A stretch of DNA of 64,000 bases. Source: Paraconexibacter antarcticus. GTDB lineage: Bacteria; Actinomycetota; Thermoleophilia; Solirubrobacterales; Solirubrobacteraceae. The stretch is taken from assembly GCF_024220175.1 (NCBI RefSeq), contig NZ_CP098502.1, positions 1,364,001-1,428,000 of the forward strand, in the 5' to 3' direction. The position numbers and the translations under genes were made by a program. Each line of letters starts with the position of its first letter. The first letter of the stretch is position 1. The notes below the pieces were generated by a model. That model was not told the origin of the DNA. It saw only the letters and a list, made by a program, of their open reading frames with translations, and did not search any database. Shown here piece by piece: positions 8,558 to 16,812 of the stretch.

Positions 8558-9673
8558 ATGAAGATCCGCGCCGCCGTCCTCGAGGAATTCGCCAAGCCGC
8601 TCGTCGTCCAGGACGTCGAGCTGCAGGGCCCGCAGCGGGGCGAGGTGCTCGTCCGGCTCGTCGCCTGCGGCGTCTGCCACACCGACATGTACACCGCCTC
8701 GGGCGTGGATCCCTCGGGGTACGCGCCGACCGTCCTCGGTCACGAGGGCGCCGGGGTCGTCGAGGCGGTCGGCGAGGGCGTCACCTCGCTCGCGGTCGGC
8801 GACCACGTCGTCACGCTCTTCTCGCCGCAGTGCCGCGAGTGCGTGCACTGCGTGTCCGACAAGACGAACATCTGCCTCGCCATCCGCGAGGAGCAGGGCA
8901 AGGGCCACCTGCCCGACGGCACGACGCGGCTCTCGCGCATCGGCGACGGCGGCGAGCCGATCCGCCACTTCATGGGGACGAGCACGTTCGCGGAGGCGAC
9001 GGTCATGCCGGAGATCGCGCTCGCGAAGGTCGACCCCGAGGCGCCGCTCGACCGCGCGTGCCTCTTCGCCTGCGGCCTGTCCACCGGCCTGGGCGCCGCG
9101 ATGAACACGGCGAAGGTCGAGGCCGGCTCGTTCGTCGTGGTCTTCGGGGCGGGGATGGTCGGCCTCGGCGCGGTCGCGGGCGCCCGCCTGCAGGGCGCCG
9201 AGCGCATCGTGTGCGTCGACCTCTCGGCGGACCGCCTCGAGCTCGCCAAGGGCCAGGGCGCGACGGACGTCATGGTCGGCGGGCCGGACGCGGTCGATGA
9301 GATCCTCGAGATGACCGGGGGCTTCGGCGCCGACTACACCTTCGAGGCGACCGGCAACGTGAAGGTCATGCAGCAGGCCGTCGAGGCCGCCCGCATGGGC
9401 TGGGGCCTGTGCACGGTGACGGGCGTCGCCGGCAAGGGCGAGACGCTCGACGTCATCCCCCGCTACCTCATCACCGGGCGCCGGGTCGCCGGGTCGAGCT
9501 TCGGCGGGGTCAAGGGCCGCGACCAGGTCCCGCAGCTCGTCGACCGCTACATGGCGGGCGACATCGACGTCGATGCGTTCATCTCCCACCGGATCACCCT
9601 CGACGAGGTGAACAAGGGCTTCGACCTCATGCACGCGGCGGACGGCATCCGCTCCGTCATCGAGTTCGCCTGA
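8558..9673 (+). CDS. Class III zinc alcohol dehydrogenase / S-(hydroxymethyl)thiol dehydrogenase-like
   Basis: Protein of 371 aa, a medium-chain Zn alcohol dehydrogenase. The catalytic zinc ligands are visible (Cys40-His41 in GVCHTD, His62-Glu63 in GHEGAG). The structural zinc loop is Cys92-x2-Cys95-x2-Cys98-x7-Cys106. The Rossmann motif is VVFGAGMVGLGAV. The phrase SFGGVKGRDQVPQLVDRYM is typical of formaldehyde-detoxifying class III enzymes. Actinobacteria use mycothiol rather than glutathione, so mycothiol- or NDMA-dependent activity on formaldehyde or alcohols is possible; the exact substrate is uncertain. The ATG at 8558 gives a family-standard N-terminus. Confidence 0.85.
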   Translation: MKIRAAVLEEFAKPLVVQDVELQGPQRGEVLVRLVACGVCHTDMYTASGVDPSGYAPTVLGHEGAGVVEAVGEGVTSLAVGDHVVTLFSPQCRECVHCVSDKTNICLAIREEQGKGHLPDGTTRLSRIGDGGEPIRHFMGTSTFAEATVMPEIALAKVDPEAPLDRACLFACGLSTGLGAAMNTAKVEAGSFVVVFGAGMVGLGAVAGARLQGAERIVCVDLSADRLELAKGQGATDVMVGGPDAVDEILEMTGGFGADYTFEATGNVKVMQQAVEAARMGWGLCTVTGVAGKGETLDVIPRYLITGRRVAGSSFGGVKGRDQVPQLVDRYMAGDIDVDAFISHRITLDEVNKGFDLMHAADGIRSVIEFA

Positions 9674-9695
9674 TCCTCGGCTGCGCCGCGGATCA
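9671..9695 (+). terminator. Hairpin overlapping the dehydrogenase stop codon, REP-like core
   Basis: TGATCC (9671-9676) pairs with GGATCA (9690-9695), and the stem continues inward with CGGC/GCCG around a TGC loop, with one mismatch. It begins on the stop codon. The core CCTCGGCTGCGCC recurs in a second hairpin near 62219. Confidence 0.5.
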
Positions 9696-9771
9696 GGTCG
9701 GGAGAACCCGCCCAGGGGCTCCGTCTCTCGGGCGGTGGGTCATCCCCGCCCCCGAGGTATCGTTCAGGGCC

Positions 9772-10467
9772 ATGTCCGTCGGGCCCCACCGCGTCTCGCA
9801 CACCGGTTCCTCGGAGGCGGTCGAGGACTACGTGAAGGCGATCTACTCGATCGCGATCGCGAGCGAGGGAGCGCCGGTCGGGACGAACGACATGGCCGAG
9901 CGCATCGGCGTGACGCCCGCGTCGGTGTCGGCGATGTTCCGCAAGCTCACGGAGCTCGGGCTCGCCGACCACATGCCGTACAAGGGCGTGCGGCTGACCG
10001 CGGAGGGTGAGCGCCTCGCGCTCGAGGTCCTGCGCCACCACCGGCTGCTCGAGCTCTACCTCGCCGAGCACCTCGGGGTCCCGTGGGACCGGGTGCACGA
10101 GGAGGCGGACGCGCTCGAGCACGTCATCTCGGCGGACCTCGAGGCGCGCATCGCCGCGAAGCTCGGCGACCCGACGCACGACCCGCACGGGGCGCCGATC
10201 CCGTCGGCCGAGCTGCTCGTCGGGGAGGATCGCACCCGCTCGCTCGCCGACCTGCAGCCCGGCGACGGCGGGACGTTCTCGCGCATCGCCGGCGGGGACC
10301 CGGAGATGCTCCGCTACCTCGACGCCCAGGGCATCAGCCTCGGGGACCACGTCGAGGTCAAGGCGCGCCAGCCCTTCGGGGGTCCCGCGACCGTCGCGAT
10401 CGGCGAGAGCACCCACACGATCGGCGGCGGGCTCGCGCTCGCCATGCGGGTCGCGGACCGGGCCTGA
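9772..10467 (+). CDS. DtxR/MntR family metal-dependent transcriptional regulator
   Basis: Protein of 231 aa. An N-terminal winged helix (GTNDMAERIGVTPASVSAMF) is followed by the helical metal-binding and dimerisation domain (HHRLLELYLAEHLGVPWDRV, EEADALEHVIS). A C-terminal FeoA/SH3-like domain spans about residues 155-230. These are the three domains of DtxR/IdeR-type iron or manganese sensors. His, Glu and Asp candidates for the metal site are present in the second domain. It stands alone, so its target genes are not evident here. ATG 9772 was chosen because upstream sequence does not match the family. Confidence 0.9.
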   Translation: MSVGPHRVSHTGSSEAVEDYVKAIYSIAIASEGAPVGTNDMAERIGVTPASVSAMFRKLTELGLADHMPYKGVRLTAEGERLALEVLRHHRLLELYLAEHLGVPWDRVHEEADALEHVISADLEARIAAKLGDPTHDPHGAPIPSAELLVGEDRTRSLADLQPGDGGTFSRIAGGDPEMLRYLDAQGISLGDHVEVKARQPFGGPATVAIGESTHTIGGGLALAMRVADRA

Positions 10468-10504
10468 CGGACGCCTCGCCGCGCCCACCGGCCGGCGCGT
10501 CCGG

Positions 10505-11110
10505 CTACTCGCTCGGGAGCTGCTCCGGCCAGCCCGGCTCCATCTCGTACTCCTCGTCGCCGAGGCTGATGACGATCGGGTCGCCGAGCCGCGCGGTGAG
10601 CGACAGCGGCGCCTCGAGGTCGGTCGTCGTGAAGGTGATGAGCGCGACCGCGCCGTCGCCGAGGGCGGCGGCGAGCGAGCGGACCGCGTACCCGTAGTGC
10701 TCCACGCCGCCGAGGGGCGCGGCGATCCGCCCGTCGCCGGGGTGGACCTCGAAGGGCGGCAGCTGGCGCACGTCGTACAGCGCCAGCGGCTCGGCCTCGA
10801 GCGGGATCGCGTGGGGGAGGTGGACGGTGCGCCCGTCCGCGACGACCTCGATCGGCTGCAGGCGCGCGCAGTCGACGAGCGTCGGGGGGTCCTCCTCGCG
10901 CGCCGACGGCATGAGCGCGATCGCGCGGACCGCCCCTGAGCGGTGGAGGAACTCGCGGAGGGTGACGACGACGGTGTCGAGCGGGCCCACAGAGGCCACG
11001 ACGTCGATGACCTCGACGGCGTCGGCGGGCTCGTCCTCGGCGGGGGCGGGAGCGCCGGAGAGGCCCAGTCCGAGGGGGTCGTCCGGGTCCGGATCGTGCA
11101 CAGGCGGCAT
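10505..11110 (-). CDS. Hypothetical protein, possible sensor/readout protein
   Basis: Protein of 201 aa that I do not recognise. The first 30 residues are acidic and proline-rich. The rest alternates strands and short helices (VVVTLREFLHRSGAVRAIAL, then GDGAVALITFTTTDLEAPL) and could be a GAF-like fold. There is no signal peptide or membrane helix. It is divergent from the histidine kinase gene, with 26 bp between the two ATGs, so the two may share control. GC content and codon use match its neighbours. Confidence 0.6.
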   Translation of the reverse strand: MPPVHDPDPDDPLGLGLSGAPAPAEDEPADAVEVIDVVASVGPLDTVVVTLREFLHRSGAVRAIALMPSAREEDPPTLVDCARLQPIEVVADGRTVHLPHAIPLEAEPLALYDVRQLPPFEVHPGDGRIAAPLGGVEHYGYAVRSLAAALGDGAVALITFTTTDLEAPLSLTARLGDPIVISLGDEEYEMEPGWPEQLPSE

Positions 11111-11136
11111 GCCCGCACGGTAGCGTGAACCCCACC

Positions 11137-12054
11137 ATGGATGCCGATGCGCCAGCGGGGCTTGAGGACGCGGCGAGGGATGCCGATAGCAGTCAGACGG
11201 TGGATCAGTTGGCGATCGACAACGCGACCGAGCGCGACGCGTTCACCCGGCTCCAGGAGCTGATCGGTGAGCTGCCGCCGGAGCGCCGGGCCGAGGCGGC
11301 CGGCGCCCTGGCCGCCGTGCGCGCGGGCAACCGCCGCACCGAGGAGGAGCTCCAGGAGCTCGTCTACGTCGCCTCCCACGACCTCACCGAGCCGCTGCGC
11401 ATGGTGACGAGCTACCTGCAGCTGCTGGATCGCCGCGCGGGGCCGGTCCTCGACGCGCGCTCCAAGGAGTTCATGTTCTACGCCGTCGACGGCGCCGACC
11501 GCATGAAGGCGCTCATCGACGACCTGCTGCGGTACGCCCGCGTGGGCAGCGCGGCGGTCAGCGCCGCGCCCGTCGACCTCGACCAGTTGCTCGTCGAGGT
11601 GCAGCGCGACCTCGGCCCCGCGATCGCCGAGGCCGGCGCCGACGTGCAGATCCGCGGCCCGCTCCCGGTCATCGTGGCCGACCGCCCGCAGCTCGGCCAG
11701 CTGCTGCAGAACCTCATCTCCAACGCCGTGAAGTTCCGCCGCTCCGAGCGCGGCAACACCGTCGTGGTCGCCGTCGACCCGGTCCCCGGCGGTGACGGCT
11801 GGGAGCTCACGGTCACCGACGACGGCATCGGCGTGCAGACCGACCGCACCGACCGCATCTGGCGCGCGTTCCAGCGCCTCCACGCGCGCGAGGAGTTCGA
11901 CGGCAACGGCATCGGCCTGGCGATCTGCCGCCGCATCGCCGAGCGTCACGGCGGGCGCATCTGGGTGACGCCGAACCCCGGCGGCGGCAGCGTGTTCCAC
12001 GTGTCGCTCAAGGACGAGACGGCACCCGACCCGGCCGCGCCCGGCCCGGCCTGA
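11137..12054 (+). CDS. Soluble sensor histidine kinase (HisKA + HATPase)
   Basis: Protein of about 305 aa from ATG 11137 (an in-frame GTG at 11125 would add four residues). After a short helical lead, the H box YVASHDLTEPLRMVTSYL carries the phospho-accepting His. The ATP domain has an N box NLISNAVKFRR, G1 DDGIGVQ and G2 GNGIGLAI. There is no membrane segment and no obvious PAS or GAF, so it is probably cytosolic and takes its signal from a partner. The next gene, a receiver-GGDEF-EAL protein, starts 4 bp after the stop and is almost certainly its cognate partner. The DLTEPLR H box resembles phytochrome-type kinases. Confidence 0.9.
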   Translation: MDADAPAGLEDAARDADSSQTVDQLAIDNATERDAFTRLQELIGELPPERRAEAAGALAAVRAGNRRTEEELQELVYVASHDLTEPLRMVTSYLQLLDRRAGPVLDARSKEFMFYAVDGADRMKALIDDLLRYARVGSAAVSAAPVDLDQLLVEVQRDLGPAIAEAGADVQIRGPLPVIVADRPQLGQLLQNLISNAVKFRRSERGNTVVVAVDPVPGGDGWELTVTDDGIGVQTDRTDRIWRAFQRLHAREEFDGNGIGLAICRRIAERHGGRIWVTPNPGGGSVFHVSLKDETAPDPAAPGPA

Positions 12055-12058
12055 CCCG

Positions 12059-13768
12059 GTGCGGTCCGAGGCCCGCACCGACCTCGGCGAGGGCGTGCTG
12101 CACGTCCTCGCGGTGGAGGACAACCCCGGCGACGCGCTGCTCGTGCGGAAGATGTTCGACGAGGCGGCCGAGGGGCCGGTGCTCGTCGAGCACGTCAACC
12201 GCCTGGCCACGGGGATCAGCCGCCTCCTCGACGCCCGCTACGACTGCGTCCTGCTCGACCTGTCGCTGCCCGACGCGACCGGCCTGGACGCCCTCGACCA
12301 GATCCGCACCGCGGCGGTCGACGTCCCCGTGATCGTCCTCTCCGGGCGCGCCGACGAGGAGCTTGCGCGCCGCGCGGTGCAGGACGGCGCGCAGGACTAC
12401 CTCGTCAAGGGGCAGGTCGACGGCCGCCTGCTCGTGCGCTCGGTGAGCTACGCGATCGAGCGCAAGCGCGCGGAGGCGCAGCTCGCCCACCAGGCGCTCC
12501 ACGACCAGCTCACCGGGCTCCCGAACCGAGCGCTCTTCCTCGACCGCCTCGGCCAGGCGCTCGCCCGCCTCGGCCGCCGCGACACGTCGGTCGCGGTCCT
12601 CTTCTGCGACCTGGACCGCTTCAAGGTCATCAACGACTCGCTCGGGCACGCGGCGGGTGACCGCCTGCTCGTCGACGTCGCCACGCGCCTGTTCGGCGTC
12701 CTGCGCACCGGTGACTCCGCCGCCCGGTTCGGCGGGGACGAGTTCGTCGTGCTCTGCGAGGAGATCGACGGCGAGCAGCAGGCGATCCGGATCGCCGAGC
12801 GGCTCTCGGCGGCGCTGAGCGCCCCGTTCCTCCTCGACGGCGAGGAGGTGTACGTCCGCACCTCGGTCGGCATCGCGCTCGCCCTCGACCAGAACGCGCA
12901 CGCCGACGCCCTCATCCGCGACGCCGACGCCGCGATGTACCGGGCCAAGGAGCGTGGCGGCGGGGTCTACGAGGTCTTCGACGACGCGATGCGCGAGCGC
13001 GCCGTCGAGCGCCAGCACGTCGAGCACGCCCTCCACCGCGCGATCGACCGCCACGAGCTCGAGGTCCATTACCAGCCGCAGGTGCGGATGGCGACCGGCG
13101 CCCTCTACGGAGTCGAGGCGCTCGTCCGCTGGCGCCACCCCGAGCGCGGCCTGCTCGGGCCGGCGGAGTTCATCGCCACCGCGGAGGAGACGGGGATCAT
13201 CCACCAGCTCGGCCTCCAGGTCCTCGAGGTCGCGTGCGCGCAGTCGGCGACGTGGCAGGCCCGGCGCCCCGAGGTCCCCGTCCGCATGTCGGTGAACCTC
13301 TCCGCCCGCCAGCTCCAGCACCCCGAGCTCGTCGCGACCGTGGCCGACGTCCTCGAGCGCACCCGCGCCGACCCGGGGCTGCTCTGCCTCGAGGTCACGG
13401 AGACGACGGTCATGGAGGACCTCGGCGCGATGGGCAAGGTCCTCGACGGCCTGAAGGAGCTAGGGATCACGCTCGCCGTCGACGACTTCGGGACCGGCTA
13501 CTCGTCGCTGCGCGCGCTGCAGCGGCTGCCCTTCGACATCGTGAAGATCGACCGCTCTTTCGTGGCGGGGATGCACCGCTCCGAGCAGGAGTCCGCGATC
13601 GTCGCCGCGGTCATCTCGCTCTCGCACGCGCTCGGCAAGCGGACGGTCGCCGAGGGCGTCGAGCTCGTCGAGCAGGTCGAGCGCCTCCGCGGGCTCGGCT
13701 GCGACGTCGGGCAGGGCTACCACTACGCCCGCCCGAAGCCGCCCGGCGAGCTCGGCTACGGGCTCTGA
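12059..13768 (+). CDS. Response regulator with GGDEF and EAL domains (cyclic-di-GMP turnover)
   Basis: Protein of 569 aa. Residues about 14-130 form a receiver domain with phospho-acceptor Asp67 (VLLDLSLPDA). Residues about 145-310 form a diguanylate cyclase domain with intact GGDEF at 225-229 and an RxxD inhibitory site at 216-219. Residues about 320-565 form a phosphodiesterase domain with EALVRW at 353 and DDFGTGYSSL later. Both output motifs look intact, so it may both make and degrade c-di-GMP. It is probably co-transcribed with the kinase 4 bp upstream. The 3' end overlaps the convergent repeat-protein gene by 13 bp. Confidence 0.92.
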   Translation: MRSEARTDLGEGVLHVLAVEDNPGDALLVRKMFDEAAEGPVLVEHVNRLATGISRLLDARYDCVLLDLSLPDATGLDALDQIRTAAVDVPVIVLSGRADEELARRAVQDGAQDYLVKGQVDGRLLVRSVSYAIERKRAEAQLAHQALHDQLTGLPNRALFLDRLGQALARLGRRDTSVAVLFCDLDRFKVINDSLGHAAGDRLLVDVATRLFGVLRTGDSAARFGGDEFVVLCEEIDGEQQAIRIAERLSAALSAPFLLDGEEVYVRTSVGIALALDQNAHADALIRDADAAMYRAKERGGGVYEVFDDAMRERAVERQHVEHALHRAIDRHELEVHYQPQVRMATGALYGVEALVRWRHPERGLLGPAEFIATAEETGIIHQLGLQVLEVACAQSATWQARRPEVPVRMSVNLSARQLQHPELVATVADVLERTRADPGLLCLEVTETTVMEDLGAMGKVLDGLKELGITLAVDDFGTGYSSLRALQRLPFDIVKIDRSFVAGMHRSEQESAIVAAVISLSHALGKRTVAEGVELVEQVERLRGLGCDVGQGYHYARPKPPGELGYGL

Positions 13769-14403
13769 TCGATGCGCCCGGCGATCGGCGTGCCGTCCGC
13801 GTCCCACAGGCTCAGCCGCCCGGCGCCGTCCGGGTACTCGCCCATCGCGGCCTTGAAGCGGCCGTCCGCCCCGTAGAGCTCGACGACGGCGGGCGCGCCG
13901 TCGGCGGCGGGGCGCTGGCCGACGCGCGTGCGCAGCGTGCCGCCGGCGTCGAGGAGCTCGGCACCGGTGCCGCCGTCCGGCCAGGTGCCGAAGCCGGCCC
14001 GGTAGGTCCCGTCGCGGTCCCAGAACTCGACGGAGCTCTCGCGGTCGGCCTCCGGCCCCTGGGCGAGGGCGGCGCGCAGGTGGCCGGCGGCGTCCCAGAC
14101 GTTGAGCCCGGCCGGCCCGCGCGGGCTCTCGCCGAGGCTCACGCGGTGGTTGCGGCCGGCGTCGTAGAGGTCCACCGAGGAGCTGCCGTCGAGCCAGGCG
14201 CCGAGCGCGACGCGGTAGGTCCCGCGCTCGTCGGCGAGGCGCAGCGAGGCGGACCCGGCGGGCTCGACGCTCAGCGTCGCGCGGATCAGGCCGGCGGCGT
14301 CGGCGAGGTCGAGGGCGAGGGCGCCGTCGGGGCCCACGCCGAGGCGGGCGCGGACCCGTCCCTCGGCGTCGACGACTTCGAAGGCATCGGAGCGCTCGGG
14401 CAT
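13756..14403 (-). CDS. Hypothetical protein built of about eight 23-26-residue repeats
   Basis: Protein of 215 aa with no known domain that I can name. It consists almost wholly of imperfect repeats with the pattern (Y/L/V)RAxLGxxPDGxxxLxLxDAxG, for example YRVALGAWLDGSSSVDLYDA and FKAAMGEYPDGAGRLSLWDA. Regular strand-turn-strand units suggest a beta-solenoid or propeller-like surface. There is no signal peptide, so a cytoplasmic scaffold or binding role is possible but unproven. The gene is convergent with the GGDEF-EAL gene (13-bp overlap) and lies 34 bp downstream of a phosphoesterase gene on the same strand. Confidence 0.65.
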   Translation of the reverse strand: MPERSDAFEVVDAEGRVRARLGVGPDGALALDLADAAGLIRATLSVEPAGSASLRLADERGTYRVALGAWLDGSSSVDLYDAGRNHRVSLGESPRGPAGLNVWDAAGHLRAALAQGPEADRESSVEFWDRDGTYRAGFGTWPDGGTGAELLDAGGTLRTRVGQRPAADGAPAVVELYGADGRFKAAMGEYPDGAGRLSLWDADGTPIAGRIDQSP

Positions 14404-14437
14404 CACCCGAGGGTACGGGCGGCGGTCGCGGGCCCGA

Positions 14438-15127
14438 TCAGACCGGGCGGGCCGCGCGGACCCAGCCGGCGACGATGGCCGCCCACGGCTCGCCGTGGTC
14501 CTCGAGGGCGGCGATCGTCAGCTGCGTGTCGTAGGCGACGCGGTGGAGCGTGAGCGTCCCGTCGCCGGCGATCCGCGCGTAGGCGGCGCGGTCGTCCCCG
14601 TCGAAGGGGAGCCCGACGCTGCCGGGGTTGACGAGCTCGACGCCTGCGGGGCCCGTGCGGCGGAACTGGACGTGGGTGTGGCCGAAGACCACGCGCGTGG
14701 CGCCGCCGACGTCGCCGAGGCGCTCGCGGTCCTCCGGCTCGACGCCCGGGCCGAAGGAGCGCATGTCCGAGTGCGGCGAGGCGTGGCAGAAGAGCGTGTC
14801 GCCGATGCGGGCAGTGGACGGGAGCGCGGTCAGGCGGGCCGTCGTCTCCGCGTCGAGGTCCCGCCGCATGGCGCGCACCGCAGGCCGCGCGACCGGGTTC
14901 GGGGGGACGTCGTGCTCGTCGCCGGAGAGCCAGCGCTCGTGGTTGCCGGCGATCCACGTCGCGTTCGGCAGCCGCTCCAGGCGGGCCACGGTCTGGCGCG
15001 GCCAGGCCCCGAAGCCGGCGTAGTCACCGCCGAGGACGTAGCCCTCCACGCCGGCGGCCGCGGCGTCGTCGATGACGGCGTCGAGGGCCGGGAGGTTCCC
15101 GTGCAGGTCGTAGAGGACGGCGAGCAT
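14438..15127 (-). CDS. Metallophosphoesterase (YfcE/calcineurin-like)
   Basis: Protein of 229 aa beginning MLAVLYDLHGNLPALDAV. Motifs for the two-metal site are visible: D-x-H near residues 7-9 (YDLHGN), GGDYAGF, GNHER, then CHASPH and FGHTHVQF. This is the typical order of calcineurin-like phosphodiesterases. The family cleaves phosphomono- or diesters; the substrate is unknown. The start codon is separated by only 18 bp from that of the divergent acetyltransferase, so the promoters must overlap. Confidence 0.88.
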   Translation of the reverse strand: MLAVLYDLHGNLPALDAVIDDAAAAGVEGYVLGGDYAGFGAWPRQTVARLERLPNATWIAGNHERWLSGDEHDVPPNPVARPAVRAMRRDLDAETTARLTALPSTARIGDTLFCHASPHSDMRSFGPGVEPEDRERLGDVGGATRVVFGHTHVQFRRTGPAGVELVNPGSVGLPFDGDDRAAYARIAGDGTLTLHRVAYDTQLTIAALEDHGEPWAAIVAGWVRAARPV

Positions 15128-15145
15128 GGTGTAGGGATACCGGAG

Positions 15146-15757
15146 ATGGCGCGCGCACCACAGCTCGAGGTCCACGGCCCGGGCCTCGTCCTCCGGCTCC
15201 CCACGGCGCGCGACGCGCCGGCGCTCCTGCGCCTCGCGAGCGACCCCGAGGTCACCCGCTGGTTCTCGTGGGGGCCGTACACGACCATCGAGGAGCCCCG
15301 GGCGTACCTCGCGCGCCAGGCCCGCCGCCGCCAGGCCGGCGTCCAGCTCGACCTCGTCGTCGAGCACCGCGAGGCCGGGCCCGTCGGGGTCATCGGCCTC
15401 AGCGAGCTCAGCGTCCGTGACCGCCGCGCGATGGTCGGCACCTGGCTCGGGCGGGACTGGTGGGGCACCGGGGTCAACGCGGAGGCCAAGGCCCTCGTCT
15501 TCCATCTCGCGTTCGGGCGCTGCGGGCTCCTGCGGGTCGGCGCGTACTCGGACGTCGCCAACGCCCGCTCGCGGACGGCGCTGTCGAATGTCGGGCTCGT
15601 ACACGAGGGCATCCTCCGCGGCTGGCACCGCCACGGCGACGTCCAGAAGGACGTGAACGTCCACGGCCTCCTGCGGGAGGACTGGCTGCGCTCGCGCGAG
15701 CACGAGGTGCCGGTGCGGATCGTCGGCAGCGTGCCGGACGCGTTCGTCGTGGGCTGA
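15146..15757 (+). CDS. GNAT family N-acetyltransferase (RimJ/RimL-like)
   Basis: Protein of 203 aa. The central part resembles the acetyl-CoA binding strand-loop of the RimJ/RimL subgroup (GTWLGRDWWGTGVNAEAKAL), followed by SDVANARSRTALSNVGLVHE and GVIGLSE in the earlier strand. This subgroup acetylates ribosomal protein N-termini, amino sugars or small amines; the acceptor cannot be predicted. ATG 15146 was chosen because the family begins shortly before the RLPTARDAPALLRLASDPEV segment. Confidence 0.86.
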   Translation: MARAPQLEVHGPGLVLRLPTARDAPALLRLASDPEVTRWFSWGPYTTIEEPRAYLARQARRRQAGVQLDLVVEHREAGPVGVIGLSELSVRDRRAMVGTWLGRDWWGTGVNAEAKALVFHLAFGRCGLLRVGAYSDVANARSRTALSNVGLVHEGILRGWHRHGDVQKDVNVHGLLREDWLRSREHEVPVRIVGSVPDAFVVG

Positions 15758-15803
15758 GCGGCGCGGCGCCATCTCCCGGCGCGGCGGGGGGCGAGTTCGG
15801 GCG

Positions 15804-15846
15804 GCGTGCGGCCTAGTGGGATATATGACCCCACTTCGCCGCACGC
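15804..15846 (+). repeat. 43-bp imperfect palindrome P1 at the start of DUF559 gene copy 1
   Basis: The outer arms GCGTGCGGC (15804-15812) and GCCGCACGC (15838-15846) are perfect complements. The inner arms GTGGG (15816-15820) and CCCAC (15830-15834) also pair. The loop ATATATGA contains the ATG start codon (15825) of the nuclease gene, so the 3' arm encodes its first residues. Four other 43-bp relatives occur in the window. Confidence 0.9.
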
Positions 15847-16724
15847 ACCGGGACCGGCGCCTGTTCGAGCTGGCAAACCGGCAATACGGCCTCATCCGCC
15901 ACGACCAGCTCATCGCCCTCGGGGTCGCGCAGCACCAGGTGCAGGCGTACCTGCGGAACCACCGTCTGACGCGTGTCGAGGCCGACGTCTACGCGCTTGG
16001 GCACACGGTGCTGCGGGACGAGGGCACCTGGCTCGCGGCGCTGTGGGCCTGCGGTGCGAGCGACGTCCTCTCCCACTTCACCGCGGGCGCGTTCCACGGC
16101 TGGCGCATCCCGGCCGGCGACGGACGGATCCACCTCAGCACGACGGACGAGACGACCAGCCGCGGCGATCTCGCGGTCCACCGGGTGAAGTCGATCCCGG
16201 TGGTCGACGTCTTCCGCAAGGCGCCCTTCGTCGTGACGACCATCCCGCGGACGCTCGTCGACCTCGCCGACGTCATGGACTGGCAGGCGTTCCGGCGGCT
16301 CGCCGACGACCTGCCGTCCCTCGACATCGCTCGGATCCGAGCGGCCCAGGACCGGGCGCCGGGCCGGGCCGGGCGCGGGCGGGTCCGGCGACTCATCGAG
16401 GCCGACGACGCCCACACGAAGTCCGAGTTCGAGCGGCGTTTCGTGCGCTTCTGCCGTCGTCAGGGCCTCCCGCACCCCGACGAGCTGAACCACCGGATCG
16501 CCGGGCACAGCGCGGACTGCGTCTATCTGGGACCGCGCCTCGTCGTCGAGCTGGACGGCCGGGCGTTCCACGAGCGTCGCAGCCAGATGCGGGCGGACCG
16601 GCATCGCGACACCGACTACCAGCTCGCCGGCTTCCGCGTCCTCCGTCTCGTGTGGGACGACCTGCACGCGGACGAGACGGCTCGCACGGTGGCGCGGCTC
16701 CGGGCCTTCCTCGCGAGCACCTGA
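15825..16724 (+). CDS. AbiEi-like HTH + DUF559 (Vsr-fold) endonuclease-like protein, copy 1
   Basis: Protein of 299 aa from ATG 15825 (GTG 15816 would add three residues). Residues about 8-55 are a winged helix as in AbiEi antitoxins (LANRQYGLIRHDQLIALG). The C-terminal 110 residues are a DUF559/Vsr-like nuclease fold with DDAHTKSEFERRF, an Asp in HSADCVY and the core VVELDGRAFHE. Copy 2 at 30416-31321 aligns over its full length without gaps at roughly 70 percent identity by eye. The start codon sits in a hairpin loop and another hairpin follows the stop by 5 bp. No AbiEii-type toxin gene is adjacent, so a classical type IV toxin-antitoxin role is doubtful. Confidence 0.85.
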   Translation: MTPLRRTHRDRRLFELANRQYGLIRHDQLIALGVAQHQVQAYLRNHRLTRVEADVYALGHTVLRDEGTWLAALWACGASDVLSHFTAGAFHGWRIPAGDGRIHLSTTDETTSRGDLAVHRVKSIPVVDVFRKAPFVVTTIPRTLVDLADVMDWQAFRRLADDLPSLDIARIRAAQDRAPGRAGRGRVRRLIEADDAHTKSEFERRFVRFCRRQGLPHPDELNHRIAGHSADCVYLGPRLVVELDGRAFHERRSQMRADRHRDTDYQLAGFRVLRLVWDDLHADETARTVARLRAFLAST

Positions 16725-16729
16725 GTCCG

Positions 16730-16772
16730 GCGTGCGGCCCGGTGGGACATATCGCACCACTTGACCACACGC
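16730..16772 (+). repeat. 43-bp palindrome P2 after DUF559 gene copy 1 (decayed)
   Basis: This element begins 5 bp after the stop codon and has exactly the 43-bp length of P1. The ends GCGTG and CACGC pair, and inner GTGG and CCAC pair, but several stem positions are mismatched. The left 12 bases match P1 at all but one position. It is in direct orientation relative to P1. Confidence 0.75.
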
Positions 16773-16812
16773 CGCCGGTTGGGCGGGCAGGCGGGGCGGG
16801 GCGGGCGGCGGG

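Larger units (their letters stand above)
15804..16772 (+). mobile_element. Candidate palindrome-framed nuclease unit, copy 1
   Basis: A 969-bp unit in which a DUF559 nuclease gene is bracketed by palindrome P1 (15804-15846) and a decayed direct copy P2 (16730-16772). A second diverged unit lies inverted at 30345-31342. The layout, a nuclease gene plus flanking hairpins in several copies, is what one expects of a hairpin-linked mobile or self-propagating element such as RAYT/REP. No target-site duplication could be identified, so mobility is inference. Confidence 0.35.

Noticed and set aside
15825..16724. Classical AbiE type IV toxin-antitoxin system
   Set aside because: The AbiEi-like HTH is present, but neither DUF559 copy has an adjacent AbiEii nucleotidyltransferase gene.
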